Source of the DNA: NCED01 sp035493955
GTDB taxonomy: Bacteria > Pseudomonadota > Alphaproteobacteria > Caulobacterales > Caulobacteraceae
Assembly (NCBI GenBank): GCA_035493955.1
Contig: DATJHI010000043.1
Coordinates: 1-64,000, forward strand
Reading direction: 5' to 3'
DNA length: 64,000 nucleotides
The notes below the pieces were generated by a model. That model worked only from the letters and a program-made list of their open reading frames with translations, was not told where the DNA came from and ran no database searches. This document shows, piece by piece, positions 46,355 through 53,709 of this stretch (positions within the stretch are counted from its first letter, which is position 1; each line of letters starts with the position of its first letter). A program made the translations under genes and the position numbers.

Positions 46355-47115
46355 CCGCCGACGACCGGGCCGCGTTCCTGATCGGCGGGGTTCAGAAGGG
46401 CGGCACCACCGCCCTGTTCCGCTATCTGCTGGACATCCCCTCGCTCAGCTTGGCGCCGGTCAAGGAGACCCACTTCTTCGACGACGAGACCGGGGTGGAC
46501 TGGTCGGCCCCGGACTATGGCCGCTACCACGCCATGTTCGAGCCGTTCGATGGCCGGCCGCGCGGCGAGGCCACCCCGATCTACCTCTACTGGCCGAACT
46601 CGCTGGAGCGGATCGCCCGCTACAATCCGGCGATGAAGCTGGTTTTCCTGTTCCGCGATCCTGTGCAGCGGGCCTGGTCGCAGTGGAAGATGGAGTACGC
46701 CCGCGGCTGGGAGAGCGAACCTTTCGCCTGGTGCATCCGCGAGGGGCGTGCACGGGTCGACAGCGCCGAGGCCCCCGGTTTCCATCGGGTCTACAGCTAC
46801 GTCGAACGGGGCTTCTACGGTGCGCAGCTCGAGCGCGTACTGCGGTTGTTTCCGCGCGAGCAGCTTCTGCTCCTTCGCTCGGACGAACTGGATCGTCAGC
46901 CCAACGAGACCCTCGCCCGGCTCTGCCGTTTTGTCGGCGCCGCGCCGCCGGCCGGATCGGTCACGCCGCGCCGCGAGTTGACGGCGAAAGCGATGGACTA
47001 CGGCTCGACCATCACCGACGCTGACGTGGACTATCTGCGGGGCATCTACCGGAATGACCTGGCCTCCTTTGGCCAACACTCCGGTTTGGAAGTGCGGGAC
47101 TGGACCGTGACCTGA
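46351..47115 (+). CDS. Sulfotransferase
   Basis: A 254-residue PAPS-dependent sulfotransferase. The 5'-phosphosulfate loop is FLIGGVQKGGTTALFRYL and the 3'-phosphate motif is VFLFRDPVQRAWSQWKMEY; KETHFFDDE is another family segment. It should transfer sulfate to a hydroxyl, probably of a sugar. ATG 46351 overlaps the stop of the giant fusion (ATGA), so both are made together; the fusion's own N-terminal sulfotransferase is a different subfamily. Confidence 0.9.
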   Translation: MTADDRAAFLIGGVQKGGTTALFRYLLDIPSLSLAPVKETHFFDDETGVDWSAPDYGRYHAMFEPFDGRPRGEATPIYLYWPNSLERIARYNPAMKLVFLFRDPVQRAWSQWKMEYARGWESEPFAWCIREGRARVDSAEAPGFHRVYSYVERGFYGAQLERVLRLFPREQLLLLRSDELDRQPNETLARLCRFVGAAPPAGSVTPRRELTAKAMDYGSTITDADVDYLRGIYRNDLASFGQHSGLEVRDWTVT

Positions 47116-47131
47116 ACGACGGGAGGATCCT

Positions 47132-48124
47132 TTGGATCGACGCGAGAAGGTTTTGGGTGGTCTGGCCTTGGAGGGCCTTGGGCTGGAGATCGGCGGCAGC
47201 TACGGGCCGCTGGCGGCGGGCGATCCGGCGCTTAAGGTCAAGACCCTCGATCATCTCGATCAGGCGGCCCTAATAGCCAAGTACAAATCTGCGGCGGTGG
47301 ACACTGCCTTGATCCAACCGGTCGATTACGTCTGGTCGGGCGAACGATACCTCGATCTGATTGGCGAGACCCGGTTCGACTGGATCGTGGCCTCGCACGT
47401 CATCGAGCACGTGCCCGACCTGATCGGCTTCATCAACGAGTGCGCCGAAATCTTGGCGCCGGGAGGACGGCTTTCATTGGTTGTTCCCGACAAGCGGCGG
47501 GAGTTCGACTGCTACCGGCCGCCTACCGGACTGGGTTCGGTCATAGACGCGCATCTTGAAGGTCGCCGGTTTTCCTCGTGCGGCCTGGCCGCGGAATTTG
47601 GCCTGAATACCGCTCGGCTCGATGGCCGCGATATCTGGACCGATGAAGATCGGGGTACGCCGCAGTTCATCTACGGGCTCGATGTCGCGAAACGCTTGAT
47701 GCAGCGCGTGGAGACGGGCGCCTACGTCGACATCCATGCCTGGGTTTTCACACCCCACAGCTTCCGGCTGATGATCGAAGATCTGCATAGTCTGGGGCTA
47801 CTGCAACTGCGCGAGACGCTATACCGGCCATCCGCTGAGCATGAATTTTATATCCAGCTTTCCCCTGACGGCGCCGGCCCTGGTCTATCGCGTCTCGAAC
47901 TGTGCATTCTGGCGCTTCAGGAACAATGCTTTTGGAATGGGTGCTTGGGGACGATGCAGAGCGAACCTGAGGCCAGCAGGCCCGGGAACGACCCACCCAC
48001 TGAGGATTTGGAAGTCTTGCGGGCCGAAAACGCCAGGTTGCGCAAGACGCTGGAAGCGGTCCGGACCTCTACGTCCTGGCGGATTACCTCGGCCCTTCGC
48101 GCCCTGAAGGGCTTGATCCGCTAA
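47132..48124 (+). CDS. SAM-dependent methyltransferase with coiled-coil tail
   Basis: A 330-residue class I methyltransferase. Motif I is in GLGLEIGGSYGP, followed by FDWIVASHVIEHVPDLIGFINECAEILAPGGRLSL region and VPDKRREFDCYRPPT. The C-terminal part is a short coiled coil (EDLEVLRAENARLRKTLE) ending in RTSTSWRITSALRALKGLIR, the same tail type as in the giant fusion. The start is TTG 47132 with GGGAGG five bases ahead. It is probably the third gene of the same transcript. The acceptor is likely a sugar of the exported glycan. Confidence 0.85.
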   Translation: MDRREKVLGGLALEGLGLEIGGSYGPLAAGDPALKVKTLDHLDQAALIAKYKSAAVDTALIQPVDYVWSGERYLDLIGETRFDWIVASHVIEHVPDLIGFINECAEILAPGGRLSLVVPDKRREFDCYRPPTGLGSVIDAHLEGRRFSSCGLAAEFGLNTARLDGRDIWTDEDRGTPQFIYGLDVAKRLMQRVETGAYVDIHAWVFTPHSFRLMIEDLHSLGLLQLRETLYRPSAEHEFYIQLSPDGAGPGLSRLELCILALQEQCFWNGCLGTMQSEPEASRPGNDPPTEDLEVLRAENARLRKTLEAVRTSTSWRITSALRALKGLIR

Positions 48125-48520
48125 GGTCTTAGCCGTCGGGCCAGCATCCTCAGGGGGGCGGTGAGTTTTCCATGAGGTCGAGGTCTGGAACGCGTTCAAG
48201 GCTTCACGCAGCCGGCGGTTCTCCTCGATCAGTCCATCCAGAACCTCCGACTGAGCCGGCGAAGCATCCGGCGGCGGCGCGACGGGCGTCGGCGGCGGAG
48301 GTTCTGCGGCCTGGGGAACGGCGGCGCCGGTCAGACCGTCCAGCGCGGCCCGGATCGATCGGGCGGCCTCCTCCTCCTGTCCCACGGCAAGGGCGGTGAG
48401 CCGGACCTGGAATTCGATCTGGCCGGGCTCGGTGGGATGGAAGGCCTCGATGCGAAACGGAAACAGGCCGAGGACGGCGAACTCTTCGATCAGGCCCAGG
48501 AACAAGCCCCGCCTAGTCAC
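48121..48520 (-). pseudogene. Frameshifted 3' remnant of a second methyltransferase with STSW tail
   Basis: The minus-strand frame reads LFLGLIEEFAVLGLFPFRIE, a Pro/Ala linker, then EVLDGLIEENRRLREALNAFQTSTSW. It parallels the last 110 residues of the intact methyltransferase next to it. After STSWK the frame is lost, but dropping one A from the run at 48166-48169 restores LTAPLRMLARRLRP and a TAG stop at 48121-48123. The catalytic N-terminal part is missing, replaced upstream by the AT-rich island. It is therefore truncated at the 5' side and frameshifted at the 3' side. Its restored stop overlaps the stop of the neighbouring gene tail to tail. Confidence 0.7.
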
Positions 48521-48651
48521 ACGTCGGCTCGATCAGCTACCGAAAGATGTTGAGTCCAATACGGTAGGCCGCCATTCGCATAGCGCTTCTGGTTAGGACC
48601 GGGCGAGGGCCTAACCAGCGTCGTATTTGACGGCAAACCGTGCGCGAGAGT

Positions 48652-49857
48652 TCAGGGGCTTCCTCCCCCAATCGTATTTGCGGCACCAGCATCATTTTGG
48701 ACGTTTGTGGATGCGCCAAAGTAGCAGTTCGACTGCACATTGCTATTTGACGAGCCAGATTGAAGCCAAACTGCGTATGTATGTGGTCCAGAAAACATAT
48801 TTCCGGTTATGGTGCCGCCATATCCAGAAGGTGTTCCGTTTATTACCAATGCAAGACCTCCAGAGCCGGAAACAACGCCGAAGAAGTTGCCCACAACATT
48901 AAATCCTGCAACGGCTTGTAAATTAACCGATGGCATAGACCCGGTGGTCGCAAACCAATTCCCGATTATGCTCAGTCCGCCAACTTCTGTCCCGGCAAAT
49001 ATATTAACGCCGATGCATGCAAATTGAGAACCTTGAATAGAGAGCTGAGCTAGGTTGTTTTGAGCGGCGGGAATATTTATTCCAGCGGTGCACCAGGTGA
49101 AATTTGACTGCGATATAGTAACTCCCTGTGTCCAGTCTCCGTAGACAAGGGCCTGGTCCAAGCCCCAAAAATTGCACATACTAATATTTAAAATTACAGG
49201 TATGTTAGAGGGCGATGTTCCGAAGATTTTTAGGCCGATGCCGATCCGCGAAGGTGATCCAGTTAACGTGCATTGACTTAGATTTACGTTTGAAACGCCC
49301 TCTACGTTCACGGAGGTGGCCCAGCATTCAGATATCCCGAAGCCGTCCTGCCCACGAAAGTTTACGCTGGTGATGTCGTTCAATGCGCTATTTGCCGGAT
49401 CGGTGGCCGACGCCCCCGTGTTGACTAGAGAAAGTGCCACGCCACCATTTGTCTGAGCGGTCGTTATCGACAAATCTCTCAGGTGGACCGAGCCCGTCAG
49501 GCTATTGGTGGTGGTAGTATACGTGAACGACAGACCATTTCCGGTGGGAAAATAAAGGGACGTCGCGTCGGGGCCGGCGCCGATCAATGAAACCGATTTA
49601 AGATCTGGGACCGTATAGGACACTGCTGAGTTGAATTTGAATATGCCGGGGGGGAACCAGATTGCGCCTCCGCTTGAAGGCAGCGCCGCCACTGCTGAGG
49701 TTAAGGCCGATGTGTTGTCTGCTGACCCGCCGCCATCGCCACCATAGTCAAGTATGTTGAGAATTTCGCCGAGCTTCGTGAGCGCTGGAATAATCGACGC
49801 GCCAGATCCACTCGCTTGGTAGGTCGCATTTGAGAGGTCACTATTTGCGAAAGCCAT
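48652..49857 (-). CDS. Right-handed beta-helix protein, tailspike/pectate-lyase-like
   Basis: A 401-residue protein in an AT-rich stretch. Near the N-terminus is the pattern of pectate-lyase-3/tailspike proteins: ILDYGGDGGGSADNTSALTSAVAALPSSGGAIWFPPGIFKF region, where a new helix starts. It then shows repeated short Asn/Ser/Gly-rich turns (ISMCNFWG, ISQSNFTWC, IIGNWFATTG, ITGNMFSG). Such proteins bind or cleave polysaccharides. ATG 49857 has CGGAG nine bases ahead; an ATG at 49893 is an alternative. There is no signal peptide at either start. Base composition, codon choice and placement in a glycan locus suggest recent transfer, perhaps from a phage. Confidence 0.75.
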   Translation of the reverse strand: MAFANSDLSNATYQASGSGASIIPALTKLGEILNILDYGGDGGGSADNTSALTSAVAALPSSGGAIWFPPGIFKFNSAVSYTVPDLKSVSLIGAGPDATSLYFPTGNGLSFTYTTTTNSLTGSVHLRDLSITTAQTNGGVALSLVNTGASATDPANSALNDITSVNFRGQDGFGISECWATSVNVEGVSNVNLSQCTLTGSPSRIGIGLKIFGTSPSNIPVILNISMCNFWGLDQALVYGDWTQGVTISQSNFTWCTAGINIPAAQNNLAQLSIQGSQFACIGVNIFAGTEVGGLSIIGNWFATTGSMPSVNLQAVAGFNVVGNFFGVVSGSGGLALVINGTPSGYGGTITGNMFSGPHTYAVWLQSGSSNSNVQSNCYFGASTNVQNDAGAANTIGGGSP

Positions 49858-50302
49858 AGATTCGTGCTCCGTATCTGGAATATACGTGGGCATAACGCCT
49901 GATGACTGGTCCAGCGACGAAAGGAAACTAGCCTGACTTATGGCGCGGTCGAAAATCAAAGCGGGTGCAAAACAAGAGTTCCGTGCATGTGGCCACAAAA
50001 CAACCCAGAATCTTTCCCGAGTTGCTCACGTGTGTGTGTAGTTATTTCGATTTTACTTTGTCGCAATCCCGGTCTCCCAGCCTCCCATTCGGCGGGACCA
50101 GCGTCGCCGTTCGACCGAAGTGCCCCTGAGGGTGACGCATTGCGTGGGCCGAACCACCCCACAGACGCATGATCTAGTCGCAACTTTGCGAATCGATGCA
50201 TCGGCCCTGTCTGGCATCCCAGACGGATATCGATCCAACCATTCGCCTCCAGCAGCGCCAGAGGCGCCTTAGAGGGTTCCTGTCGAGCGTTTCCGCGGCG
50301 GT
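49858..50302. other. Gene-free stretch
   Basis: Between the beta-helix gene and the peptidase gene. The first 170 bases are AT-rich like the beta-helix gene, while the rest returns to the local GC level. I see no gene, RNA or clear repeat; short open frames here have no ribosome binding site. Confidence 0.5.
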
Positions 50303-51304
50303 CTACATCACCACGGCGACCTCCCGGCTCAGCACCACCCGGCCGTCCGCCCCGGCGACGGTGTAGCTGGCCCGGTAGCGGCCGGCCGGCCAGCCCTGCG
50401 CCGGTTTGCGCTTGCCGATGAACATCAGCCGCAGATCCTGGTCGCGGAGCAGAGGCGCGGCCTTGTTCTGCGCCAGCACCGAACCGTCGGGCGCCCGCAG
50501 GACCATCTCCTGCACGTCGCCGGCCTTAAGCCCGATCGCCCGCACATAGGCGATGAGCGTCCCGGCTCCGGCGGCGGGGGCCCTGATCTCCCCGTTCTCC
50601 ACCGCATCCGGGGTGGGCGGGGCGTCGGCGAATCCAGCGTTGGCCACCGCCCGCGCCCGGTAGGCCGGCGTCTGACGCCACAGGCTGGCTCCGCCGTTGC
50701 AACTCCCCGTCGCGGCCCCATAGGCGAAGGGGTCGACCGTCTTTCCGCCCTGGCTGACCTGGAAGTGCAGGTGCGGGAATTCCGTCAGCCCCGACAGCCC
50801 CACCCGTCCGATCGGCTGGCCGGCCTTGACCAGGTCGCCGGGCTTCACGGCGACGCTGCCCTTGGCCATGTGGCAGTACCCGGTCTGGAAGCCGTCCGCG
50901 TGGGTCAGCACCACCGCGTTGCCGCAGCCGATGGCGTCGACGGCCTCGCGGCCCACGATCTTGACCGAAACGTCGGCCACGCCGTCCCGGGTCCGCAGCA
51001 CCCGGCCGTCGGCCGCGGCCAGCACCGCCGCCCCGCGGCGCTGCGCGGCCATGTCGGGCAGACGGATATCGGTGCCGTCATGGGCGTCGTAGGTCCGGCT
51101 TCCGCAGGTGTAGTCCTTGGCCGCCGGAGACGGGTCATGGTCGACGTAGTGCTGGATCTCGCAGGTCGTCCCCAGTTCGCAGGCTACCGGCCAGGCCAGG
51201 CGAAACGGGGGCGGGGCCTGGGCGGCGCCGCTTGCGGCGGCCCCCAGGACGACGACGGCGGGCGCCGCGGCGAGTCCGATGAGCGACAGGGGGAACGGAC
51301 GCAT
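50303..51304 (-). CDS. Secreted M23-family (LytM/LasA type) metallopeptidase
   Basis: A 333-residue exported protein with signal peptide (MRPFPLSLIGLAAAPAVVVL region, cleavage after AQA or nearby). The M23 zinc site is present: His75 and Asp79 in HDGTD, then His178 and His180 in HLHF, with His145 in YCHMAKGS. It should cut peptidoglycan peptides in the periplasm. A C-terminal beta-domain of about 110 residues is unassigned. The ATG at 51304 has GAGGTG ahead. It is divergent from the GT41 genes. Confidence 0.9.
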   Translation of the reverse strand: MRPFPLSLIGLAAAPAVVVLGAAASGAAQAPPPFRLAWPVACELGTTCEIQHYVDHDPSPAAKDYTCGSRTYDAHDGTDIRLPDMAAQRRGAAVLAAADGRVLRTRDGVADVSVKIVGREAVDAIGCGNAVVLTHADGFQTGYCHMAKGSVAVKPGDLVKAGQPIGRVGLSGLTEFPHLHFQVSQGGKTVDPFAYGAATGSCNGGASLWRQTPAYRARAVANAGFADAPPTPDAVENGEIRAPAAGAGTLIAYVRAIGLKAGDVQEMVLRAPDGSVLAQNKAAPLLRDQDLRLMFIGKRKPAQGWPAGRYRASYTVAGADGRVVLSREVAVVM

Positions 51305-51432
51305 GGGACACCTCGAGATGTCCCGGCAAGCTAGGGCCCGATCGCGGCGAGCCTGTGGCGCCATGCCGCAGTCTAGTCGCGGGGGCGCCGGCTCTGGTAT
51401 CTGGCCGTGCCGCCACAGACCGGAAAGACCTC

Positions 51433-53709
51433 ATGGATCCCAGATTCGCCGCCGCTGAAGCAGCCCTCAAGGCGAGCCGTATCGACGAGGCCGCCGACCT
51501 GCTCACCGCGGCGCTCCAGGAAGGGCCGGGCCCGGCGGGCGCCTATCGGATCGTGGCGACGCGGTTGTTCAACCTCCGGCAGTTTGCGGAGGCGGAGCAT
51601 TGGGTCCGCGCGGGCCTGGAGCGGTTCCCCAAGGAACTCGACCTGTGGAACCTGCTGGGGGTGATCCTTCGCCGGCAGGGACGGCTGGAGGAGGCCATCG
51701 TCGCCCTCGACAAGGCGCACAAGCTCAACCCCAAGAACCTGATGCCGATGATCAATCAGGCCAATGTCCTGAACGATCTGAAACAGTCCGCCCGGGCCCT
51801 GGCGATCGGCCAGAAGCTGGTGCGCCTGCAACCGGCCAATGCGGAGCACCATCGCATCCTCGGCATCGCCTACCGGGACCTGGACCAGTTCGACAACGCC
51901 GCCGCCCGATTTGACGTGGCGGCCCGGCTGCAGCCCAAACTGATCGACGCCTGGCTCGATCGCGCCGGCATCGCCATCAAGCTGCAACAGCACGACGAGG
52001 CGGTGGAGATCTTCGAGCGCGCGCTCAAGGTCAATCCGGACGACATCCGCCTGCTGGAAAGCTATGTCATAGCCCTTCGGCGGACCGGGCGGCGGGACGA
52101 TGCCGAAGCCTTCCTGCGCGACCGCTTCGCCGCCGGAAAGGACGAGGCCTGGGCCCACATCCAGCTCGGCCGGACCTTGGCCGACTTCGACCGTCAGCAG
52201 GCGGACGTGCACTTCCGCCGCGCGGTCGAACTCGACCCGTCGAACATGAACACCCGCCTGGTGCTGGCCGAAAGCCTGGACCGCGCCCGCTACGGCGATG
52301 AGGGGGCCAATATCCAGGAGGCGGTCGAGACCCTGCGCAGCGCCATGGCCCTGGGCGAGCTCAAGCCCTCCGACATGCATGTGGCCCGCCAGATCGCCAT
52401 CCGCGTCGGCGACTACGATCTTTTGGCGAGCCTCAGCACCTTCGAGGCCTATGGACGCGGCCTGGCCAAGGCGGGCCTGCACGGCCCGATGCTGCAGCAA
52501 CTCGGGCGGGTGGAGACCCCGGAGGACCGGTTCGAGGTGCTCAAGCAGCACCGGATGTGGGGCGAACTCATCGAAAGCGCGGTGGCGCGCAACCCGATCA
52601 GGCGCCCGCCGCCGCGTCCGAAGGACGGCCGCATCCGCGTCGGCTTCATGTCCTCGGACCTGCGCAGCCACCCGGTGGCCTATTTCGCCTTCCCGCTGTT
52701 CCAGCACATCGATCCGAGCCGGTTCGACGTCTACTGCTACTCGTTCTACACCGGGGCCGAGGACGCCACCCAGCGCTACATCACCTCGAAGGTGACGGCC
52801 TTCCGCTGGCACAAGAGCATGTCGGCGCGGGCGGCCGCCCAGATGATCGCCGACGACCAGCTCGACATCCTGTTCGAGCTCGGCGGCTCGACCCACATGA
52901 ACAAGCTGGAGACCATGGCCTACAAGCCCGCCCCCTTGCAGGCGAGCTACCTCGGCTATCCCCACTCCGCCGGCCTGGAGGCGATCGACTATCTGGTGGT
53001 CGATCCGTACATCAAGCCGCCCAATCCGGCCCTCTTGCTGGAAAAGCCGATGATCATGCCCAAGAGCTGGATATCCCTGGGCCAGGCCAATTTCCGCGAC
53101 GACCAGGCGATCAACCCGATCACGCCGGAGGAGCGGAACGGGATGATCACCTTCGGCACGGCCAACAACCCGCACAAGTACGGGCCGCTGATGCTGCGGA
53201 CCTGGGCCAAGGTGGTGGCCGCCACGCCCAATTCGCGCTTCCTGTTCGTGCGCCCCGAAGGCGGAACCCCCGCCTTCCGCGAGAACATGACCCGCCTGTT
53301 CGTGGAGGAGGGGGTGGCGCCCGAGCGGGTGCAGTTCCAGGCCGTCCGCGGGGCCCACCTGCCGTTCTACAACGAGATCGACATCGCGCTGGACACCTTC
53401 CCCCTGACCGGGGGCACCACCACCTGCGAGACCCTGTGGATGGGGGTGCCGGTGGTCAGCCTTCTGGGCGAGGCCTTCTTCGAGCGGCTGAGCTATTCGA
53501 TCCTGACCAATGTGGGCCTGGGCGACCTCGTCTCCAGCACCCTCGAGGGTTATGTCGAGACGGCGGTGAAGCTGGCGGCCGATCCCGCGCGGCGGATGCT
53601 GCTCCGGTCCACCTTGCGCGACCAGATCAAGGCCAGCCCGCTGGGCCAGCACCAGCAGTTCGCCAGGGATTTCTACGACGTGGTGGCCGCGACCGTCGCC
53701 GCCGCATGA
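51433..53709 (+). CDS. TPR plus GT41 glycosyltransferase (SPINDLY/OGT-like), first of a tandem pair
   Basis: This 758-residue protein has N-terminal TPR units (about residues 1-290, e.g. LDLWNLLGVILRRQGRLEEA) and a C-terminal GT41 catalytic domain. Motifs include RVGFMSSDLRSHPVAYF (around residue 405), LFELGGSTHMNKLETM, APLQASYLGYPHSAG, and GTANNPHKYGP with LPLTGGTTTCETLWMGVPV-type ending. GT41 enzymes glycosylate Ser/Thr of proteins in the cytosol; the Caulobacter flagellin glycosyltransferase FlmG has the same TPR-GT layout. Which protein is modified here is unknown. ATG 51433 lacks a strong ribosome binding site (GGAAAGA). It overlaps the next gene by ATGA. Confidence 0.9.
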   Translation: MDPRFAAAEAALKASRIDEAADLLTAALQEGPGPAGAYRIVATRLFNLRQFAEAEHWVRAGLERFPKELDLWNLLGVILRRQGRLEEAIVALDKAHKLNPKNLMPMINQANVLNDLKQSARALAIGQKLVRLQPANAEHHRILGIAYRDLDQFDNAAARFDVAARLQPKLIDAWLDRAGIAIKLQQHDEAVEIFERALKVNPDDIRLLESYVIALRRTGRRDDAEAFLRDRFAAGKDEAWAHIQLGRTLADFDRQQADVHFRRAVELDPSNMNTRLVLAESLDRARYGDEGANIQEAVETLRSAMALGELKPSDMHVARQIAIRVGDYDLLASLSTFEAYGRGLAKAGLHGPMLQQLGRVETPEDRFEVLKQHRMWGELIESAVARNPIRRPPPRPKDGRIRVGFMSSDLRSHPVAYFAFPLFQHIDPSRFDVYCYSFYTGAEDATQRYITSKVTAFRWHKSMSARAAAQMIADDQLDILFELGGSTHMNKLETMAYKPAPLQASYLGYPHSAGLEAIDYLVVDPYIKPPNPALLLEKPMIMPKSWISLGQANFRDDQAINPITPEERNGMITFGTANNPHKYGPLMLRTWAKVVAATPNSRFLFVRPEGGTPAFRENMTRLFVEEGVAPERVQFQAVRGAHLPFYNEIDIALDTFPLTGGTTTCETLWMGVPVVSLLGEAFFERLSYSILTNVGLGDLVSSTLEGYVETAVKLAADPARRMLLRSTLRDQIKASPLGQHQQFARDFYDVVAATVAAA

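Noticed and set aside
48537..48740. Short minus-strand frame ending AYRIGLNIFR between the beta-helix gene and the pseudogene
   Set aside because: Begins inside the beta-helix gene, has no ribosome binding site and no similarity I can name. It may be a further remnant of a lost gene but cannot be supported.
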